DNA of 64,000 bases, from contig CAVTFN010000003.1 in NCBI GenBank assembly GCA_963734065.1, forward strand, positions 434,001-498,000, given 5' to 3'. This document shows positions 1-7,368 of the stretch, one piece after another. The notes under the pieces were generated by a model. That model had not been told where the DNA came from, did not search any database, and worked only from the letters and a program-made list of their open reading frames with translations. The position numbers and the translations under genes were made by a program. Positions within the stretch are counted from its first letter, which is position 1. Each line of letters begins with the position of its first letter. Origin of the DNA: DATBLE01 sp963734065 (GTDB lineage: Bacteria > Actinomycetota > Thermoleophilia > Gaiellales > Gaiellaceae).

Positions 1-260
1 CCCTCGGCGCGCGCGGCCTCGAAGTCGGCGTCCTCGACCTCGACGTATGTCCCCTTCGAGACCTCGTACGCCTTGACGATCTCGTCGTCGGGCACCGGCT
101 TGCCCTCTTCCTTGCAGATCTTCTCGTAGCCGATCGGCGATGAGTCCTTGCGGTGCAGCAGGTTGAAATGCAGGGCATGCTCCGACACGGCGCCGACCAT
201 GCGCACCGGGATCGAGACGAGACCGAAGGAGATCGTTCCGGACCAGATCGAACGAGGCAT
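1..260 (-). CDS. ku: Ku domain protein, N-terminal part (cut by window edge)
   Basis: Bacterial Ku homodimer that binds double-strand DNA ends and recruits LigD for non-homologous end joining. The reverse strand from the ATG at 258-260 reads MPRSIWSGTISFGLVSIP, the classic bacterial Ku N-terminus, followed by VRMVGAVSEHALHFNLLH and a GYEKICKEEGKPV segment typical of the Ku beta-barrel. About 86 codons are visible; the rest lies left of position 1. It is divergent from the flavin-binding gene at 320, so the 60-base gap must hold both start regions. Identification is firm; whether ligD is next to it cannot be seen. Confidence 0.93.
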   Translation of the reverse strand, partial: MPRSIWSGTISFGLVSIPVRMVGAVSEHALHFNLLHRKDSSPIGYEKICKEEGKPVPDDEIVKAYEVSKGTYVEVEDADFEAARAE

Positions 261-319
261 CGCCCCGGTCTTCCCGACCCGCACGTTCGCCTAACCAGGC
301 AGCGCAGTAGGCTGAGCCG

Positions 320-997
320 ATGGCCAAGGTGCCCCGGTCCGATCGCACCCGCGTCCGGCGCGAGCCCAAGCGCGGTGCCTACGATCGCGCGACGATCGAC
401 ACGATTCTCGACGAAGGTGTCGTCTGTCACCTCGGCTTCGTCCACGACGGCCAGCCGTACGTGATCCCGACGCTCTACGGGCGGGTGGGGGACGAGCTGT
501 ACGTCCACGGCTCTTCGGCGAGCCGGATGCTGCGGACGCTGCAGGGCGGTGTCGATGCGTGCCTGACGGTCACATTGATCGACGGGATCGTCCTCGCCAG
601 GTCGATCTTCAACCACTCGATCAACTACCGCTCGGTGGTCGTCCTCGGGCGAGCGGTCGCCGTGGAGGACATCGACGAGAAAGCCCGCGCGCTCGAAGCC
701 TTCAGCGCGACGCTGCTGCCCGGGCGCTGGGCGGAGGTGAGGCCGCCGACGTCGACCGAGCTGAAGGCGACGTCGATCTTGCGGCTGTCGCTCGACGAGG
801 CGTCGGCAAAGGTGCGGACGGGGCCGCCGCAGGACGACGAGGCGGACTACGACTGGCCCGCCTGGGCCGGCGTCATTCCGCTCGCCCTGACGGCCGGTGA
901 GCCGGAGGCCGACCCGCGCCTCGGGCGAGGCTTCGACCCACCTGTATGGCGGGGAACCGCTCGTGGCCGTTCTGGACAGGGGCAAACCGGCCAATAG
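320..997 (+). CDS. Pyridoxamine 5'-phosphate oxidase-like flavin-binding protein (NimA/COG3467 type)
   Basis: A 225-residue split-barrel flavin-binding protein of the kind annotated as nitroimidazole-resistance or flavin-nucleotide-binding protein. Visible family marks are an N-terminal helix with the ATIDTILDEGVVCHLGFV segment, then GQPYVIPTLYGR and ELYVHGSSASRMLRTL (residues ~55-85), where FMN phosphate contacts usually lie, and SINYRSVVVLGRA (~115). The C-terminal ~60 residues include DWPAWAGVIPL, common in this subfamily. Substrate is unknown. It starts at the first ATG; no strong ribosome site is visible. It ends 122 bases before the modified-peptide operon and shares its direction, but nothing ties it to that pathway. 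Confidence 0.85.
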   Translation: MAKVPRSDRTRVRREPKRGAYDRATIDTILDEGVVCHLGFVHDGQPYVIPTLYGRVGDELYVHGSSASRMLRTLQGGVDACLTVTLIDGIVLARSIFNHSINYRSVVVLGRAVAVEDIDEKARALEAFSATLLPGRWAEVRPPTSTELKATSILRLSLDEASAKVRTGPPQDDEADYDWPAWAGVIPLALTAGEPEADPRLGRGFDPPVWRGTARGRSGQGQTGQ

Positions 998-1106
998 CGG
1001 CCGCGGGCTCACCGCGCTAGAACCGTAGGCGTTGCACTTTCGTCACAGTCGCGCCACGGACCGGGCACATCTCCGCAGGTACGGTTGCCTCCGATGACAA
1101 CTATCG

Positions 1107-1114
1107 AAAGGAGG
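1107..1114 (+). promoter_or_regulatory. Strong ribosome binding site of the precursor gene
   Basis: AAAGGAGG lies five bases before the ATG at 1120. It is a near-perfect Shine-Dalgarno site and decides the start of the 45-codon precursor gene. It is stronger than the sites of most genes in the operon, which fits a peptide made in excess over its modifying enzymes. Confidence 0.8.
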
Positions 1115-1119
1115 CCGCC

Positions 1120-1257
1120 ATGTTCACCAAGCTCAACGCTGAGCTTCTCGACCTGGTCGTGCACGAGAAGGGCTACCGCCTCGCCCTCTACGCCGCTACG
1201 AACGGCGACGGGAGCTGCAGCAGCGTCGGCTGCTGTTGCTGCTGCTGCAAGTTCTGA
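1120..1257 (+). CDS. Precursor peptide of a thiazole/oxazole-modified (streptolysin S-like) RiPP
   Basis: A 45-codon gene directly upstream of the E1-like/YcaO/SagB genes. The product splits into a leader of about 30 residues, beginning MFTKLNAELLDLVVHEKGYR and continuing LALYAATNGD, and a short core GSCSSVGCCCCCCKF. The core has seven Cys (33, 38-43) and three Ser (32, 34, 35) as possible heterocyclisation sites. A run of six adjacent Cys followed by only Lys-Phe recalls the Cys-rich cores of streptolysin S and heterocycloanthracin precursors. Expected fate (family knowledge): the leader binds the E1-like protein, YcaO cyclises Cys/Ser to azolines, SagB oxidises them to azoles, the leader is removed and the product exported. 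The ATG is set by AAAGGAGG five bases upstream. I do not recognise this exact core. Confidence 0.9.
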   Translation: MFTKLNAELLDLVVHEKGYRLALYAATNGDGSCSSVGCCCCCCKF

Positions 1258-1297
1258 GGCTGCCGGGTCCTTCGTGCTGGAGCGAATCTGAGCGGCG

Positions 1298-2254
1298 ATG
1301 ATCCCGGCGCTCCCCTACCTGGCGCCCTGGTACCGGATTGCGAGGACCGACGACCAGGTGGTGCTCGAATACGGACAGCGGATCATCTGCCTCGCGGGTC
1401 GGGCGGGCGCGCTGCTGCTGCCCGTCTTGCTGCCGCTCCTCGACGGCACACGCACGCTCGACGAGATCGTCGAAGTGCTCGGCGAGCCCGCCCGACCCGC
1501 GGTCGATGCTGCGCTCGAGCAGATGGACGAGCACGGACTCCTGCTCGACGGACCGCCCCTACCCGACGAAACTCCCGTCCCGGTCTCGGGGACAGCCGGG
1601 CTCTTCGCCGCGCTCCAGCCGGTGGAGGCGACCCTGGGCGACTTGCCCGGGATGCTCGCGTCTCGGTGCGTCGCCGTGGTCGGCAGCGGCCCGGCCGCCG
1701 TCGAGGTCACTCGGCTCCTCCGGCAGAGCGGTGTCGAGGTCCGGCGGGACGAGACGATCTCCTCCGGCGTCGATCTCGTGGTCTGCGCCCCTGCCCCGGC
1801 GGAGCTGCCCGCACTTGGCGATTGGAACCAGGAGGCTCTTGTCGCGGGCCAGGCCTGGTTGCAGGTGTTGCCGTTCGACGGGCGCTACGCGGCAATCGGT
1901 CCCCTCTACCTCTCCGACGACACCGCGTGCTTCGAGTGCTTTCGGCTCCGGCGCGCATCGAACCTGGAAGCAGCCGAGGAGCTCGACCTGCTCGAGGCGT
2001 CACCTGCGGCGTACCCGGCGCTCCCGGCCTTCCAGGCGCTCGTCGCGGGCTTCGCCGCGACCCTGGCGCTCCGGTGGCTCGTTCTCCGGGACCATCACGT
2101 GCCGGCCGCGTTCTATGCGCTCGAGCTCGAGCCCGTACTCGCGCTGAGCCTCCATCACGTTCACCGAGTGCCTCGGTGCCCCGTCTGCTCGGGGCTCGAG
2201 GACGTCGCCGCGCCCCTGCCGTGGCACAAGGAGCATGCAGTTGTCGGCGACTGA
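1298..2254 (+). CDS. E1-like (ocin-ThiF/SagC-type) TOMM leader-binding cyclodehydratase partner
   Basis: A 318-residue partner protein that binds the precursor leader and presents it to YcaO. Residues ~1-85 form a winged-helix-like unit (PYLAPWYRI, a hydrophobic core, then LDGTRTLDEIVEVL) matching the RiPP recognition element of TOMM E1-like proteins. Residues 124-134 hold a ThiF/E1 Rossmann loop (CVAVVGSGPAA). Cys211, Cys214, Cys294 and Cys297 (CFEC and CPVC) form the four-Cys zinc site of the family. The adenylating core is short, as in the ocin-ThiF group where ATP chemistry moved to YcaO. It follows the precursor by 40 bases and overlaps ycaO by 20 bases. Assignment rests on motifs plus context. 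Confidence 0.88.
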   Translation: MIPALPYLAPWYRIARTDDQVVLEYGQRIICLAGRAGALLLPVLLPLLDGTRTLDEIVEVLGEPARPAVDAALEQMDEHGLLLDGPPLPDETPVPVSGTAGLFAALQPVEATLGDLPGMLASRCVAVVGSGPAAVEVTRLLRQSGVEVRRDETISSGVDLVVCAPAPAELPALGDWNQEALVAGQAWLQVLPFDGRYAAIGPLYLSDDTACFECFRLRRASNLEAAEELDLLEASPAAYPALPAFQALVAGFAATLALRWLVLRDHHVPAAFYALELEPVLALSLHHVHRVPRCPVCSGLEDVAAPLPWHKEHAVVGD

Positions 2255-3587
2255 GCTCGCGCCGGTGCGCCCGACGTCTCCGGCAGCCGCTCTGCCGCGG
2301 TTGCGAACGTTCGTTTCGCCGTTCAGCGGCGTCGTCCGCACCGTCGACGAGACGCTCGCAGCGCCCGACGAGCCGCGCCTGGTCGGCTTCACGTGCGGCC
2401 TGGCCGAAGGCGAGAGAACCGTCGGCGCGCCCGTCGAGCGGCACGCGGGCAGCGAGAACGTGCTCCGGGATGCGGCAGAAGCTGCGTCCATCGGCGAGGC
2501 GCTCGAACGCTACTCCGCGTCGTTCGTTCCCCCGCACCGGCTCGTAGTCGGTCCTGCCTCCCTGTTGAGCGGGGCCGTCGATCCCCGCCGGTTTGCGCTC
2601 TTCCACGAGTCGCAATACGCCGATCCGTTGTTCCCCTTCAGGCCCTTCGGCCCGGAAACGGTCATCAGCTGGGTGGCCGGGTTCGAGCTGCCCGCCGGCG
2701 AGCCGGCATACCTCCCGGCGCAGCTGGCCTTCTTCGCCTGGGGACGAGGACGATCGCCGGCCGACGCACAGATCGCCTATACGACCAGCAGCGGCCTTGC
2801 GTGCGCCCCGACGCTCGAAGAGGCAGTTCTCGCAGGCCTGCTCGAACAGGTCGAACGCGACGCCGTGATGCTCGCGTGGTACGACCGGTTGTCGCTGCCG
2901 CTCCTGGACTGGAGCCGCGATCCCGAGCTCGCTCGAATCGACGCCCGGTACTTCGCGCCGACAGGGCTACGCTACTCGGCTGTCGATCTGAGCGTGTTCC
3001 TCGGGATCCCGACCGTGCTGGGAGTCGTGCACGGGGCTCCCGGCGAAGTCGCGGCGCTCGGAATCGGCGCCGCGGCGGCCCCCACCGTCGGAGTTGCCTG
3101 GCGGAAAGCTCTCGCCGAGGCGTTCGCCGTTCGCCGGTGGGTACGCGACCAGGCGCTCGAGCGTCCGGACGATCTCGACCTCGCGCCGGCGGAGATACGA
3201 AACTTCGACGGCCACACGCTCTTCTACGCCCATCCCGATCGGGCCGTGAAGGCGGCCTTCCTCGACGCCTCGCCGGAGCGTCGCGACACGCGCGAGGTCA
3301 CTCCTCTGCGCGGTTCGAACGTCCTGCAGCGCATCGAGGCCGTCTGTGCCGAGCTGGCGCCGCGTCACGTGTCTGCGTACGCGGTCGACGTGACGAGCCC
3401 CGACGTCCGGAGCGCGGGCTTCCGAGTCGCCAGGGTGATCGCGCCCGAGCTTTGCCAGCTCGACGTCGTCGAGCGGGCACGATTCCTCGGCGGCACCCGG
3501 CTCTATGAAGCCGCGTACGAAGCCGGCCTCGTCGATCGCCCCTTGCCCTATGCCGAGCTGAATCCCGACCCCCATCCGTTTCCATGA
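2235..3587 (+). CDS. YcaO-domain azoline-forming cyclodehydratase (SagD type)
   Basis: ATP-dependent enzyme that phosphorylates the peptide backbone and cyclises Cys or Ser to azolines. It has 450 residues, the usual SagD/YcaO length. Visible signatures are SENVLRDAAEAASIGEALER (~73-92) with its ATP-binding Glu residues, SSGLACAPTLEEAVLAGLLE followed by QVERDA, and a C-terminal PHPFP at 446-450. This PxPxP tail marks TOMM cyclodehydratases, where it enters the partner/active site. The start is uncertain: AAGGAG at 2228-2233 is only one base before the ATG at 2235 but seven before an in-frame TTG at 2241, which may be the true start. The stop overlaps the SagB start (ATGA), indicating coupled translation. 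Confidence 0.93.
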   Translation: MQLSATELAPVRPTSPAAALPRLRTFVSPFSGVVRTVDETLAAPDEPRLVGFTCGLAEGERTVGAPVERHAGSENVLRDAAEAASIGEALERYSASFVPPHRLVVGPASLLSGAVDPRRFALFHESQYADPLFPFRPFGPETVISWVAGFELPAGEPAYLPAQLAFFAWGRGRSPADAQIAYTTSSGLACAPTLEEAVLAGLLEQVERDAVMLAWYDRLSLPLLDWSRDPELARIDARYFAPTGLRYSAVDLSVFLGIPTVLGVVHGAPGEVAALGIGAAAAPTVGVAWRKALAEAFAVRRWVRDQALERPDDLDLAPAEIRNFDGHTLFYAHPDRAVKAAFLDASPERRDTREVTPLRGSNVLQRIEAVCAELAPRHVSAYAVDVTSPDVRSAGFRVARVIAPELCQLDVVERARFLGGTRLYEAAYEAGLVDRPLPYAELNPDPHPFP

Positions 3588-4420
3588 GCTCGGTCGCCCG
3601 GCGACAGACGGTCTCCTGGCTCCGCTCCATCTACGGCGGGCCACCGGATCCCGACGATCCCGCCGAGGCCTACCACGAGGCTTCGAAGGTGACGCCGTCC
3701 CAGATCGGCCGTCAGCTGCACGGAGCGGCGCGGCTCGCAGCCGACCGCGAGCTCCAGCTCAGCTCGATGCGCGCCGTCAAGCGGCAGGGTGTCGCCGGCA
3801 TCCCCCTGCCGGCTCCGGCCCCACTCGATTGCCGGCTCGGCGAGGTTCTCGAGCGCCGACGGTCGCACCGGGCTTTCGATTCCGATCCGGTCGCCGTCCA
3901 GGCGCTGACGGCGGTGCTCCACGCGGGCTACGGCGTCACGGGGGTGCTCGGAGCAGACGAAGGGCAGCCCGAGCTCCGTCTCCGGGCGGTCCCGTCGGGC
4001 GGAGCGCTCTATCCGCTCGAGCTCTACGTCGCGGTGCTGCGAGTCGCCGGGTTGGAGCCGGGTCTCTACCACTTCGACCCGCCGCGTAGCTGTCTCGAGA
4101 TTCTTCGCACGAGCGTCAGCCCCGACGAGCTCGGCGGCCTGTCGACCTACCCGGAGATCGCCTCGTCGTGCGCTGTACTCGTCCTCGTGGCCGCGATCTT
4201 CGGCCGGACACGGTTCAAGTACGGTCTGCGCGGCTACCGGTTCGCCCTGCTCGAAGCGGGCCACGTCGCCCAGAACGTCCTCCTGGCCGCGACCGCGCTC
4301 GGCCTCGCTGCGGTTCCCCTCGGCGCGTTCTACGACAGGCGAACGGACGCGTTTCTCGGTCTCGACGGTGTGAACGAGTCGACGCTCTACGCGATCGCCG
4401 TCGGCGGGGAGCCGACGTGA
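3584..4420 (+). CDS. SagB/ThcOx-type FMN-dependent azoline dehydrogenase
   Basis: A nitroreductase-fold enzyme of 278 residues that oxidises azolines to aromatic azoles using FMN. Markers are ERRRSHRAF (90-98) in the phosphate/FMN-binding start of the fold, VPSGGALYPLELY (~136-148), GLYHFDP (~160-166) and YRFALLEAGHVAQN (~218-231), all typical of SagB/ThcOx proteins in TOMM clusters. Its presence predicts thiazoles/oxazoles rather than azolines. The ATG overlaps the ycaO stop (ATGA) and its own stop overlaps the next start (GTGA). Confidence 0.93.
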   Translation: MSSVARRQTVSWLRSIYGGPPDPDDPAEAYHEASKVTPSQIGRQLHGAARLAADRELQLSSMRAVKRQGVAGIPLPAPAPLDCRLGEVLERRRSHRAFDSDPVAVQALTAVLHAGYGVTGVLGADEGQPELRLRAVPSGGALYPLELYVAVLRVAGLEPGLYHFDPPRSCLEILRTSVSPDELGGLSTYPEIASSCAVLVLVAAIFGRTRFKYGLRGYRFALLEAGHVAQNVLLAATALGLAAVPLGAFYDRRTDAFLGLDGVNESTLYAIAVGGEPT

Positions 4421-4848
4421 ACGTCGATTTGCCTTTCGCTCGGGCCGCGCTCGGCCCGATCACCGGCGCCGGAACCTTTCTCCTGCTGACCGGCGGACGA
4501 TTCCCGCGCTTTCTCCCGCGTCCGTTCGGGCGGGCGATGGTCGTCCGCTGGCTCACCCTCGCTGCCGGCGCCGGGTTCGAAGAGGTCGTCTGGAGAGGGA
4601 TCTGCCTCGGAGGCCTCCTGCTCGTCGTCGGGCCGTGGCCGGCGTTGGTTGTGTCGTCGGCGGGGTTTTCGCTATCGCACTGGCCCTCGCTGCGCGGGCG
4701 TTGCGCAGTCCACTTCGTCACCGGCGGCGCGTTCGGCGCGGTGTTCCTCGTCGGCGGGCTCGCCGCCGCGATCGTGGCTCACGCGCTTTACAACCTGCTC
4801 GTGGACTGGGCGGTTCACGCCGAGCACGCACGAGTCCGAGGACCATGA
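4417..4848 (+). CDS. CPBP-family intramembrane metalloprotease (SagE-like; leader protease or immunity)
   Basis: A small (143-residue) membrane protein of the CAAX protease/bacteriocin-processing family. The conserved motifs are present: EEVVWRG (Glu55, Glu56, Arg60), FSLSHW with His88, and HALYNLLVD with His122 and Asn126. Several hydrophobic segments surround them. In streptolysin S clusters the family member SagE is thought to remove the leader and/or protect the producer. It is shorter than most CPBP proteins; only the catalytic core helices are kept. The GTG start overlaps the SagB stop (GTGA) and the stop overlaps the ABC start (ATGA). Role as leader protease versus self-protection cannot be decided from sequence. 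Confidence 0.85.
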   Translation: MNVDLPFARAALGPITGAGTFLLLTGGRFPRFLPRPFGRAMVVRWLTLAAGAGFEEVVWRGICLGGLLLVVGPWPALVVSSAGFSLSHWPSLRGRCAVHFVTGGAFGAVFLVGGLAAAIVAHALYNLLVDWAVHAEHARVRGP

Positions 4849-5549
4849 TCGTGGCGGCCCTCAGAGGTGTGACCAAGCGCTTCGGGAGCCTGGTCGCGCT
4901 GGACGCCGTCGATCTCGAGCTGCACGGCGGCGAGGTGCTCGCGCTACTCGGGCCCAACGGCGCAGGCAAGACGACCGCTCTCTCGGTCGTGCTCGGCCTC
5001 CGCCGTCCCGACCGCGGCCGGGCAGAGCTCCTCGGCCTGGGCCCCCGCAGTCGCGACGCGCGGGCGGCGATCGGCGTGACGCCGCAGGAGGCCGGGTTTC
5101 CACCGACGTTGCGTGTCCACGAGATCGTCGACCTGGTTCGATCTCACTTCGCGACGCCCGTCCCGACCGCGGAGCTGCTGGCCCGGTTCGGGCTCACAGA
5201 CTGCCGGCGCCGCCAGGCCGGCGGCCTGTCCGGCGGCGAGCGAAGGCGCCTGTCGGTTGCCCTGGCATTCGCCGGCCAACCGCTCGCCGTGTTCCTCGAC
5301 GAGCCGACGACCGGCCTGGACGTCGAGGCACGCAGGAGCCTCTGGCAGGAGCTTCAGGCGTACGCGGCTGCGGGCGGAACGATCCTGCTGACCACGCACT
5401 ACCTGGAGGAGGCCGAGGCGCTGGCGACGCGCGTGGCGCTGCTGGCCCGGGGTCGCATCGCAGCCGAGGGGTCGCCGGGGCAGCTGGCGAGCGGCTATGG
5501 CGGATCGCTGGAGGAGGCGTTCCTTGCCCTGACCCGCGGCGGCCCGTGA
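4845..5549 (+). CDS. ABC transporter ATPase, TOMM product export
   Basis: A 234-residue stand-alone ATPase of the drug/bacteriocin export type (CcmA/SagG-like). Walker A is GPNGAGKTT (36-44), the signature LSGGE (128-132), Walker B with D-loop LAVFLDEPTTGLD (147-159), and the H-loop is in TTHYLEEAEAL. Start ATG overlaps the CPBP stop; its stop overlaps the permease start (GTGA), so both transporter halves are translationally coupled. By position it pairs with the single permease to pump out the modified peptide or give self-resistance. Confidence 0.92.
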   Translation: MIVAALRGVTKRFGSLVALDAVDLELHGGEVLALLGPNGAGKTTALSVVLGLRRPDRGRAELLGLGPRSRDARAAIGVTPQEAGFPPTLRVHEIVDLVRSHFATPVPTAELLARFGLTDCRRRQAGGLSGGERRRLSVALAFAGQPLAVFLDEPTTGLDVEARRSLWQELQAYAAAGGTILLTTHYLEEAEALATRVALLARGRIAAEGSPGQLASGYGGSLEEAFLALTRGGP

Positions 5550-6274
5550 GGCTGACCTTGCTCTACGCGAGGGCGATGACCCTCGAGCTCCTCCGCTACC
5601 CGGCGTTCAGCGTCCCGACGCTCGCGTTTCCCGGCCTGTTCTTCCTGCTCTTCGTGGCTTCACGAGACGACGTCGACGCCACACTCCTGGTGGCGTCGTT
5701 CGCCGGCTTCGCGTTTCTCGCCGTCGCCTTCTTCCAGTTCGGCGTGGGTATCGCGGCCGAGCGCGAGACACCGTGGGAGCGCTTCCTGCGCACGCTCCCG
5801 GTGCGGACGAGCGTGCGCTTCGCGGCGCGCATGCTGTCCGGGACCGTCTTCGGGCTCGCGTCCGCGGCCGTCGTCGTGGTCCTCGGCGTGGCGACCACGG
5901 ATGCCCATCTGCGGCCCGTGCGCTGGGGGGCACTCGTCTTGGCACTCGTGGTCGGCGCGGTTCCGTTCGCGCTCCTCGGCATCGCGCTCGGCTACTGGGT
6001 GTCACCCCGAGGGGCGCTCCCGGTCGCGAACATCCTCTACCTCGTGCTCGCCTTCGCCGGCGGGCTGTGGACCACTCCCGCGAACCTGCCTTCCAGCGTC
6101 GCCTTCGTCTCGCCGCTCATCCCGACCCGGCAGTTCGGGAACGTGCTGTGGGGCGCGACCGAGGGCCGGCTCTGGCGGCCTCGCGACTGGCTGTTGCTCC
6201 TGGGGTGGAGCGCGGTGTTCGCGGCGCTGGCCGCCTGGGGGTACCGACGCGACGAAGGGAGGCGCTATGGCTGA
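5546..6274 (+). CDS. ABC-2 type permease, TOMM product export
   Basis: A 242-residue integral membrane protein with about six hydrophobic segments, the layout of ABC-2 permeases (SagH/SagI-like). Segments include FSVPTLAFPGLFFLLFVA, ASFAGFAFLAVAFFQFGVGI, GLASAAVVVVLGV, ALVLALVVGAVPFALLGIAL and a C-terminal LLLLGWSAVFAALAAWGY. The ERETPWERFLRTLPV loop after the second segment is typical of the family. The GTG start overlaps the ATPase stop. Only one permease is present, so it probably works as a homodimer. It is the last gene of the operon; the next gene is convergent. Confidence 0.88.
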   Translation: MRLTLLYARAMTLELLRYPAFSVPTLAFPGLFFLLFVASRDDVDATLLVASFAGFAFLAVAFFQFGVGIAAERETPWERFLRTLPVRTSVRFAARMLSGTVFGLASAAVVVVLGVATTDAHLRPVRWGALVLALVVGAVPFALLGIALGYWVSPRGALPVANILYLVLAFAGGLWTTPANLPSSVAFVSPLIPTRQFGNVLWGATEGRLWRPRDWLLLLGWSAVFAALAAWGYRRDEGRRYG

Positions 6275-6317
6275 GCGTGCGTGAGCTCGGCGAGCGGGCC
6301 GGTGTAGATGCCGGGTG

Positions 6318-6662
6318 CTAGCAGGGGCCGGGCTGCGGCTGCCCGCCGGGACCGACCTCGTGCTCGACGGCGGCGCCGGCGGTCGTCTGGAGGCAATACC
6401 CGCTCGTGTCCGCACGCGCGAGGACGACGGCGGAACCCGGAGGCAGTACCGCTCCCGCATAGGTTCCGTTCTCGGCGAACCACGCCTGCAGCGCGGCTGT
6501 AACGCCCTCGAAGTTCGTCGCCGCGGCCGTCGTTACGGCCTGCGCCTCGGCGGACGCCGCGGACGGAGACGTCGGCCCGGCGTCACGGGTCTGCACTGCG
6601 TAGAGGTAGGCGCCGACCGCCAGGGCGGCAAGCACTGCCACGAGGCCGAACACGCGGGTCAT
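6318..6662 (-). CDS. Membrane-anchored pilin-like protein
   Basis: About 114 residues from the ATG at 6660-6662, beginning MTRVFGLVAVLAALAVGAYL: one N-terminal hydrophobic helix, then an extracellular domain. The region NFEGVTAALQAWFAENGTYA and the later ADTSGYCLQT resemble the C-terminal part of actinobacterial type IV pilin/pseudopilin-like proteins. No prepilin peptidase site (Gly before Phe plus Glu5) is clear. An in-frame ATG at 6749 would add 29 polar residues and is less likely. It is convergent with the TOMM permease and divergent from 6766. Function unknown. Confidence 0.6.
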   Translation of the reverse strand: MTRVFGLVAVLAALAVGAYLYAVQTRDAGPTSPSAASAEAQAVTTAAATNFEGVTAALQAWFAENGTYAGAVLPPGSAVVLARADTSGYCLQTTAGAAVEHEVGPGGQPQPGPC

Positions 6663-6765
6663 GCGCAGCCCATCGGCAGCAGGGCGGTCGGTGATGACCC
6701 CATTTCGAGGGGCGCCCACCTCTGCCTGGCGTTCTCTCGTGCCGTCCATCGCCTAGAATGACCCG

Positions 6766-7020
6766 GTGACCTGGGAGCTGATCTGGATGCTGGTCATCCT
6801 CAAGATCCCCGTGGTCTACCTCTGCACCGTGGTGTGGTGGGCGATTCGCGCCGAGCCCCGGCCGCCGGAGCCCGCGGTCAAGACGGTTCGGGCCGAGCCG
6901 GAGCCTCCGCCCGGCTGGCGGTTCGCCCGCCCCCGCCCGCACCGGCCGGAGCGCGGCCCACACGGGACGCCCTCGCGCGGATACCGGCGCAAGGTCGCGC
7001 GCGCGGAGGCGCCGCGGTGA
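6766..7020 (+). CDS. Small single-pass membrane protein, unknown
   Basis: An 84-residue protein with a GTG start, one N-terminal membrane helix (LIWMLVILKIPVVYLCTVVW) and a Pro/Arg-rich cytoplasmic tail. I do not recognise a family. Its stop overlaps the GTG of the next membrane protein (GTGA), so the two form a translationally coupled pair. Their fixed position before the 2-oxoglutarate dehydrogenase gene may be worth checking for conservation. Confidence 0.6.
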   Translation: MTWELIWMLVILKIPVVYLCTVVWWAIRAEPRPPEPAVKTVRAEPEPPPGWRFARPRPHRPERGPHGTPSRGYRRKVARAEAPR

Positions 7021-7316
7021 GCACGTCCGAGGTCTCCGCCAACCGCGACCGGGTCGACACCCTGTCCGGGCTGATGTCCGCCACGGCGATCTTCCTCGCG
7101 TTTCTCTGCGCGACCGACCTTCACCTGACGATCGCGGGGACCGACGTGCAGATGCGCCCCGTGCGGGTCGGCATCGCCGCCGTCGTCCTCGCGCTCATCG
7201 CCGCCGGCATCGGCGGCCGCCACGGGAAGCTGGCCGCGGCCGCCACCGCGATCGCGGGTGCGGGCTGGCTGCTCGGGATGGTCATCGCGGTGATCACCGA
7301 GCGTCCGCTCTTCTAG
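7017..7316 (+). CDS. Small polytopic membrane protein, unknown
   Basis: A 99-residue protein with three hydrophobic segments: LMSATAIFLAFLCATDLHL, RVGIAAVVLALIAAGIGG and AGAGWLLGMVIAVI. The GTG start overlaps the stop of the preceding gene. No motif suggests an enzyme. It ends 52 bases before the 2-oxoglutarate dehydrogenase start. Confidence 0.6.
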   Translation: MSTSEVSANRDRVDTLSGLMSATAIFLAFLCATDLHLTIAGTDVQMRPVRVGIAAVVLALIAAGIGGRHGKLAAAATAIAGAGWLLGMVIAVITERPLF

Positions 7317-7368
7317 CCCGTCCCAGGTCCCCGGTAGGGATGAGACGGTTGGTACAAAAGAAGAAGCG

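Noticed and set aside
1120..1257. Cys-rich peptide as a metallothionein or zinc ribbon
   Set aside because: Six adjacent Cys with no CxxC or CxC spacing do not fit metal-binding peptides, and the operon context is that of azole-forming enzymes.
1085..1291. A longer open frame (68 codons) covering the precursor gene
   Set aside because: Its frame is low-complexity Ser/Ala/Thr-rich and has no proper ribosome site, while the 45-codon frame at 1120 has AAAGGAGG and a leader/core layout fitting the adjacent enzymes.
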